A program made the translations under genes and the position numbers. A DNA stretch of 64,000 bases from the NCBI RefSeq assembly GCF_008086045.1, contig NZ_VSEY01000036.1:62001-126000 (forward strand), given 5' to 3'. The DNA comes from Nonomuraea sp. PA05 (GTDB taxonomy: Bacteria > Actinomycetota > Actinomycetes > Streptosporangiales > Streptosporangiaceae). The notes under the pieces were generated by a model. That model was given only the letters and a program-made list of their open reading frames with translations, searched no databases and was not told the origin of the DNA. This document shows, piece after piece, positions 59,274 to 64,000 of this stretch; position 1 is the stretch's first letter; the number at the start of each line of letters is the position of its first letter.

Positions 59274-61762
59274 CCGGCCTGCGGGGGCACGAGATCATCG
59301 AGATCGGGGCGCCGGAGTGGGAGCGGCTGCGCACCTACATCCAGGCCGACCTGATCGGCGTCGTGGTGGCCGCCGTGTGGATCGCGGCGCTGTGGGTGGG
59401 GGTACGGCGTGAGGGCTGGCTGCTGGTCATCGTCGCGCTGCTGCTCACCATGGCGGCGTTCCTGCTGCGGGCCATCCACCTGATCCACAGCTACCGGCGG
59501 TTCGCCGCGGTCGTGGTCTTCGCGCTGTCCAACTGGATCGTGGCGGTGGCCGTCACGTCGGTGGTGCCGTTCGCGCTGGCCACGCTGACGCTGGCGGTGC
59601 TGCTGCCGGTGCTGGTCGCCGTGCAGCACATGAACCACGAGCGGCTGTCGGCCATGCTCGGCGCGACGATGCTGGTCGGCACGGTGCTGGTGGTCGTCGG
59701 CAGCCTGACTCCGGGGGTCGGGCTGGAGCGGCTGGTGCCGAAGTCGGTCGCCGACGCGCTGGCGATCGTGTTCATCCCGTTCATCACGATCCTGGTGTCG
59801 CTGGCCGCGTGGCAGAACCACGGCATGCTGGTCGCCAGGGCCGAGGCGCTGCGCGAGTCGCGCGCCCGGCTGGTCGCGGCGGCCGACCGCGAGCGCTGCC
59901 GGATCGAGCGCAACCTGCACGAGGGCGCCCAGCAGCGCCTGGCCGCCGCCGCCGAACAGGCGCGGCAGGCCCGCTGCCTGCTCGACGACGACCCCGGGCG
60001 GGCGGGCCCGCTGCTGTCCCGCCTGTCGGACGACCTCCAGGAGGCCAGCGCGGAGCTGCGCGGCCTGGCGCACGGCATCTACCCGCCTCAGCTCGGCCAG
60101 TACGGCCTGGAGACGGCGCTGCGCGCGGCCGCCCAGCACGCCCCGATCCCCACCCAGGTGCACGCGACCGGCGTCGGCCGCTACCCGCCCGAGATCGAGA
60201 TCAACATCTACTTCTGCCTGCTGGAGGCGCTGCGCAACGCGATCAAGCACGCGGGGGAGCAGGCCACGGCCGTCATCACCCTCCAGGACCGCAACGGCCT
60301 GTCCTTCGACTTCCGCGACACCGGCGTGGGCTGCCACCCCGACGTCGTCCACCACGGCACCGGCATGATCAACATGAACGACCGGCTGGGCGCCATCGGC
60401 GGCACCCTCACCATCGACACCCGGCCGGGCGGCGGCCTGCGCCTGCACGGGCACCTGCCGCGCTCCGCGCTGGAGAGCGCCGGCGTGGAGCGTTCCCGCC
60501 AGGAGCGGGGCGGCGCCCTGCGCGACGCGCTGCACGCCGTCTGGCACCTCATCGCCCGGCTCTACACCAGCCTGCAACGCAGCACCCACCCGCACCCCCA
60601 CCAGTACATCGTCACCGGCCTGTGGGCGATCATGGGCGTGGCACTCGGCGCGGGCGCGGTCGCCACCGCCGCCTTCACCGGCGTGCACAAGCTCTGGCTG
60701 CTCGCCCTGGCCGGCGGCTGCGTCACGGTGATCCTGCTGGTCATGGCGGCGCTGCGGGTCGTCAAGCGGCACCGCATCGACCACGCCATCGGCCTGTCGG
60801 CGGGCATCACCTGGGGTTACGCGCTGACGCTGACCGCGCTGATCCCGGCCGCCCTGCCGTACGCGACGCTGGTGTGCGTGTCGCCGGTGCTGCTGTCGGT
60901 GGCGTTCCTGCCGCGGCGGCGCTTCAAGGTCGTCATGGGTGGTACGGTGGCCGCCGCCGTCGCCGTCACCCTCGCCGGGCGGCTGGCCTCCGGCGCCGGG
61001 TTCGAGAACGCCCCCAGATGGCTGGTCGCCACCGTCGTCATCGCCCTGGTGGTGCTGGGCCTGACCAGGGCCTCGTACCTGGCCTGGCACAACCACGTGC
61101 TGCTGGTGGCCAGGGCGGAGGCGCTGCAGGAATCGCGCGCCCGCCTGGTCGCGGCGGCCGACAGGGAGCGCCGCCAGATCGAACGGAACCTGCACGACGG
61201 CGCCCAGCAGCGGCTCGTCGCGGCGGCCGTGCAGTCGAGGGTGGCCCAGCGGCTGATGGAGACCGATCCGGCGCAGGCGGTTCCCGTGCTCGGGCAGCTC
61301 TCCCGCGACCTGAGCGAGGCGCAGGCCGAGCTGCGGGATCTGGCGCACGGCATCTATCCGCCGCAGCTCGCCGAGTCGGGGCTGGAGGTGGCGCTGCGGA
61401 CGGCGGCCCAGCATGCGCCGATCCCCACCGAGGTGCGGGCCACCGGGGTCGGCCGCTACCCGCCCGAGATCGAGATCAACATCTACTTCTGCCTGCTGGA
61501 GGCTCTGCAGAACGCCAGCAAGCACGCGGGGGAGCGGGCCGCCGTCACCATCGACCTGCGGGAGCGGGACGGGCTCTGCTTCGACTTCGCCGACACCGGG
61601 ATCGGGTGCCATCCGGCGCTGATCCGGACCGGGCACGGGATCACCAACATGTACGACCGGCTGGGGGCCATCGGCGGCAGCCTGACCATCGAGACCAGCC
61701 CGGGGGCCGGGCTGCGGCTGAACGGGCACATCCCGGCGTCGGCCTATCGCGACGCGGGGTGA
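59243..61762 (+). CDS. Tandem double NarL-type sensor histidine kinase
   Basis: The 839-residue protein contains two full kinases in series. Copy 1 has about five TM (30-195), HisKA_3 ADRERCRIERNLHEGAQQRL (about 215), and an HATPase with EALRNAIKHAGE and DTGVGCHP. Copy 2 has TM (455-625), HisKA_3 ADRERRQIERNLHDGAQQRL (about 650), EALQNASKHAGE and DTGIGCHP. Both phospho-His and ATP sites look intact, but copy 1 has HE where most have HD. GGAGG precedes the GTG at 59243. It is translated with the upstream receiver (31-bp overlap). Confidence 0.88.
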   Translation: MERRGARRVLTGLRGHEIIEIGAPEWERLRTYIQADLIGVVVAAVWIAALWVGVRREGWLLVIVALLLTMAAFLLRAIHLIHSYRRFAAVVVFALSNWIVAVAVTSVVPFALATLTLAVLLPVLVAVQHMNHERLSAMLGATMLVGTVLVVVGSLTPGVGLERLVPKSVADALAIVFIPFITILVSLAAWQNHGMLVARAEALRESRARLVAAADRERCRIERNLHEGAQQRLAAAAEQARQARCLLDDDPGRAGPLLSRLSDDLQEASAELRGLAHGIYPPQLGQYGLETALRAAAQHAPIPTQVHATGVGRYPPEIEINIYFCLLEALRNAIKHAGEQATAVITLQDRNGLSFDFRDTGVGCHPDVVHHGTGMINMNDRLGAIGGTLTIDTRPGGGLRLHGHLPRSALESAGVERSRQERGGALRDALHAVWHLIARLYTSLQRSTHPHPHQYIVTGLWAIMGVALGAGAVATAAFTGVHKLWLLALAGGCVTVILLVMAALRVVKRHRIDHAIGLSAGITWGYALTLTALIPAALPYATLVCVSPVLLSVAFLPRRRFKVVMGGTVAAAVAVTLAGRLASGAGFENAPRWLVATVVIALVVLGLTRASYLAWHNHVLLVARAEALQESRARLVAAADRERRQIERNLHDGAQQRLVAAAVQSRVAQRLMETDPAQAVPVLGQLSRDLSEAQAELRDLAHGIYPPQLAESGLEVALRTAAQHAPIPTEVRATGVGRYPPEIEINIYFCLLEALQNASKHAGERAAVTIDLRERDGLCFDFADTGIGCHPALIRTGHGITNMYDRLGAIGGSLTIETSPGAGLRLNGHIPASAYRDAG
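60173..61503 (+). repeat. Identical 56-bp block in both kinase halves
   Basis: Positions 60173-60228 and 61448-61503 are identical over 56 bp (coding VGRYPPEIEINIYFCLLE), while flanking sequence differs at many bases. This indicates an internal duplication kept alike by recent recombination or strong constraint. Confidence 0.85.
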
Positions 61763-61871
61763 ACGCGCGGCGGGCGCCCACCCCCGGGGGCCGGGGATGA
61801 GCGCCCGCGCAATGATTTCCGCCGCCAGAGCCGCACAGCCGCCGAAGAGCCGCACGGCCGCCAGGGCCGCA

Positions 61872-62015
61872 GGGCCGGTCGGGATCGCGGGGCCGGTCGG
61901 GATCGCGGGGCCGGTCGGGATCGCGGGGCCGGTCGGGATCGCAGGGCCGGTCGGGATCGCGGGGCCGGTCGGGATCGCGGGGCCGGTCGGGATCGCAGGG
62001 CCCGTCCGGACCGCG
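61872..62015. repeat. 18-bp minisatellite, seven units plus one degenerate
   Basis: GGGCCGGTCGGGATCGC[G/A] is repeated head to tail seven times (61872-61997) with only the last base varying; an eighth unit is mutated. It lies between the convergent kinase and protease genes. Units lack spacers, so this is not CRISPR. It could form structured RNA or slow transcription from both sides. Confidence 0.92.
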
Positions 62016-62049
62016 CGGCCGTCAGGGGTGCGCGGTCCGGCGGCGGGTG

Positions 62050-64000
62050 TCAGGGCTGGACGGCGGGCAGGCGGCCGAGACCGACCTGGTCGGCCTCGTC
62101 GCGCCCGCTCCGGTCGTCCAGACTGACGACGAGCCAGCCCTTCGCCGGCGTGGCCGCGAGCCGCGCCGGGTCGACGGTGAGCGGGACGGCGGCCGAGGCG
62201 CCGGGAGCGAGCGGCACGTACGCGCCCGTCGAGACCGCCGGGGCGAAGGCGTCGAACACCGCCGCCTCGGTCTCGTCCACGAGCCCGTCCGGCACCTGCG
62301 AGAAGCCGGCCACCGAGTAGGTGAACCGAGAGGTCCCCTCGGCCAGCCCAACTTCGGAGGCGAGGACCGGCATGAGCAGCGTGCCGCCGTTCATCGGGGC
62401 GGTGGCGATCCAGGCGTCCACCAGCGTCCCGTCGGCCTTGAAGACGAACGTGGCGAACCGCCCGTCGAGGTCGCCCGTGGTGACCAGCCCGTAGTCCGCG
62501 CCGACCAGGTAGTGGTCGGGCGTCCCGTCGCCGGTGGAGTCGATGGCGACGTCGAACTCGCCGGTCGCCGCGTTGGACCAGCGCCCTGAGGTGTTGACCG
62601 CGAAGACCAGCGCCCGGTCGGTGTCGGCGCCGCCGAGAGCCGGGCCGGGCAGCGTCTGGACGCCCGCCGCGCGGACGTCCATCGAGTCCTCGGCGCCCTT
62701 CACGTCGTCGGCGTCCGTGACGCCCCAGGCGTAGACGTCGGCGGCGCCGGCGTGCGCGCCGGTGTTGCGCACCTGGACGGAGGTCGCGAGCCCGCCGTCG
62801 GCCGGGGTGTACCTGCCAGGCCTGCCGGAGCGTACCTCGGACTGGGCGTCGGGCACGAGCAGGAACGCGGCCCGCAGCGGGCTGACGCCTTCGGCGGCGG
62901 CGCGGGGCGTGGCGGTGACCGCGCCCTGGATGTGCACGACCGTGCCGAAGTTGGACGTCTCCGCGGCGGGCAGCGCGGCGACCGCCTGCGCGCTGAGCGA
63001 CAGCGTGACGTGCACGTCGCGGCTGCTGTCGCGGCCCACGGTCACGGTCCTGGGGGAGACGGTGACCTGCGCGCCGTAGGCCTCGCCGGTGAAGGCGGCG
63101 GCCAGGTCGTAGGTGACGGCGCGCTCGCCGGTGTTGCGGATGGTGAAGCTCTCGCTCTGCCGGTAGGCGCCGGTCAGCGACTTCAGGCCGAACGACAGGT
63201 TGGCCGAGCCGCCCCTGCCCTCGGCGATCACGGACGCGCCGACCGCCTGCCGGGCGGCGACGACGCCGGAGCCGGCGACCCTGGCGGTGTAGCCGGTGAT
63301 TTTGGTCGTGGCGTCGGCGGTGCTCAGGATCGCGGCCTTGATCCGGTCGGGCCGCCAGCGCGGGTGCGCCTGCTTGACCAGCGCGGCCACGCCGGCGACC
63401 ATCGGCGAGGCCATCGAGGTGCCGGAGATCGTCGCGGCGCCGGAGCCGGTGCCCACGCCGGTGGAGACCACGGACACGCCGGGCGCGGTCACGTCGGGCC
63501 GCAGCGCGCTGCTGACGTTGGCGGGGCCGCCGGAGGAGAACGAGGCGAGCCGCGAGTAGCCCGGGCTGGGCACGGTGAGCGCGGTCAGCGTGGTGCTCTT
63601 GCCGTCCAGCGTCGCGGCGGCGGCGCCGTCGGTGCTCCTGATGCCGAGGAACGGGATGGTGACCGTGTACTGCTCGCCGGTGTCGGGGTCGGAGGTGATC
63701 GGCCCTTCGAGCGCGGGGAAGGCGGCGTCGGTGTTGACCATGGCCACCGCGGCGGCGCCGGCCTTCTGGCCGAGTATCGCCCGCTTGACCCGGGCGCAGG
63801 TGCCGCGCAGGGTGATCACCAGCTTGCCCGACACGCCGCCGGGGTAGGCCGCGTAGTCGGCGGGGTCGCAGCCGAGCGACAGCGGCCCGGACGGGTAGCT
63901 GGTCCGCAGCACCGCGATGGGCAGGCTGCCGGAGGGCAGGGGCGCCTCGTTGGAGTTCTGCGCGACGATCTCGGTGCCGTCGGCGGAGATCTTCGCGGCG
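62050..64000 (-). CDS. S8 subtilisin-like secreted protease, C-terminal part (runs off window)
   Basis: About 650 residues lie in the window and the frame stays open to base 64000. A PA-type insert (AAYPGGVSGKLVITLRGTCA; AAAVAMVNTDAAF) precedes the catalytic Ser in ISGTSMASPMVAGVAALVKQ. Then come a Fn3-like domain (SESFTIRNTGERAVTYDLAA) and C-terminal beta-rich modules ending LGRLPAVQP. The Asp and His of the triad must lie outside. Likely an exported protease; no cell-wall anchor is seen at the C-terminus. Confidence 0.88.
   Translation of the reverse strand, partial: AAKISADGTEIVAQNSNEAPLPSGSLPIAVLRTSYPSGPLSLGCDPADYAAYPGGVSGKLVITLRGTCARVKRAILGQKAGAAAVAMVNTDAAFPALEGPITSDPDTGEQYTVTIPFLGIRSTDGAAAATLDGKSTTLTALTVPSPGYSRLASFSSGGPANVSSALRPDVTAPGVSVVSTGVGTGSGAATISGTSMASPMVAGVAALVKQAHPRWRPDRIKAAILSTADATTKITGYTARVAGSGVVAARQAVGASVIAEGRGGSANLSFGLKSLTGAYRQSESFTIRNTGERAVTYDLAAAFTGEAYGAQVTVSPRTVTVGRDSSRDVHVTLSLSAQAVAALPAAETSNFGTVVHIQGAVTATPRAAAEGVSPLRAAFLLVPDAQSEVRSGRPGRYTPADGGLATSVQVRNTGAHAGAADVYAWGVTDADDVKGAEDSMDVRAAGVQTLPGPALGGADTDRALVFAVNTSGRWSNAATGEFDVAIDSTGDGTPDHYLVGADYGLVTTGDLDGRFATFVFKADGTLVDAWIATAPMNGGTLLMPVLASEVGLAEGTSRFTYSVAGFSQVPDGLVDETEAAVFDAFAPAVSTGAYVPLAPGASAAVPLTVDPARLAATPAKGWLVVSLDDRSGRDEADQVGLGRLPAVQP

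Noticed and set aside
59270..61855. 861-residue open frame antisense to the double kinase
   Set aside because: It is the mirror of very GC-rich coding sequence, full of His/Asp/Gln/Arg runs and without any domain; the plus-strand kinase explains the region fully.
61872..62015. CRISPR array
   Set aside because: Repeats are contiguous 18-mers with no spacers and no cas genes nearby.
61797..62126. Collagen-like frame repeating GPVGIA on the plus strand
   Set aside because: It is only the translation of the 18-bp minisatellite. There is no ribosome site, and the frame ends inside the protease gene.

Overview
The window is very GC-rich and coding-dense. It has many GTG/TTG starts, 4-bp ATGA/GTGA stop-start overlaps, SARP/NB-ARC, LuxR, MarR, TetR and ECF regulators, P450s, secreted glycosidases and degraded mobile elements. 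This points to a chromosomal accessory region of a filamentous actinobacterium. Family Streptosporangiaceae (Nonomuraea-like) is my best guess, inferred from gene content and style only. All reading was by eye; no database search was run.

Layout. (1) 1-5.1 kb: a divergent MerR/MFS pair sharing a MerR-type 19-bp-spacer promoter, a small zinc-ribbon protein, an HxlR/quinone reductase pair, an MBL-fold hydrolase and an LtrA-like membrane protein. (2) 5.2-13.1 kb: a LacI-controlled operon with two sugar ABC permeases, a DUF624-like membrane protein, a Tat lipoprotein binding protein and two formylglycine-type sulfatases, apparently for a sulfated glycan or sugar. (3) 13.1-28.3 kb: a P450, then a GntR-centred divergon. 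The left arm is GntR-MFS-RraA. The right arm is ten tightly overlapped genes: a ferric/organic-acid-type ABC importer, an isopropylmalate-dehydrogenase-like enzyme, an Asp/Glu-racemase-like protein, an OtnK-like kinase, an OtnC-like aldolase, an Ldh-family oxidoreductase, an ABM protein and an aconitase. This looks like a complete uptake-and-catabolism unit for an unidentified hydroxy-acid, and is the best candidate for an undescribed pathway.

(4) 28.3-38.2 kb: a mosaic with pseudogenes (M20 hydrolase, ECF42 sigma C-terminus, IS5-like transposase), RarD, an intact ECF42 operon (DGPF/YCII protein, sigma factor with a 36-bp coding repeat, DinB), an orphan hypothetical gene and a TetR/oxidoreductase divergon with two operator-like palindromes. 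(5) 38.4-47 kb: a SARP-NB-ARC-TPR regulator downstream of an NDH-2-like flavoprotein, a GH10 xylanase whose CBM13 is out of frame at a 7-G run, serine-hydrolase remnants, and an intact serine hydrolase fused to an extra N-terminal domain. (6) 47-53 kb: cis-prenyltransferase, GNAT, pentapeptide protein, MarR/EamA divergon, GH43 and an SMP-30 remnant.

(7) 53.3-57 kb: a TetR regulator with a redoxin-like C-terminal extension diverges from a P450-clpX operon. The P450 lacks the I-helix acid, and the ClpX has AGF instead of IGF in its ClpP-docking loop. (8) 57-62 kb: two genes typical of actinomycete integrative elements, then two response regulators and a histidine kinase made of two complete tandem kinase copies. 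(9) 61.9-64 kb: an 18-bp minisatellite and the C-terminal part of a secreted subtilase that runs off the window. No tRNA, rRNA or CRISPR was seen.
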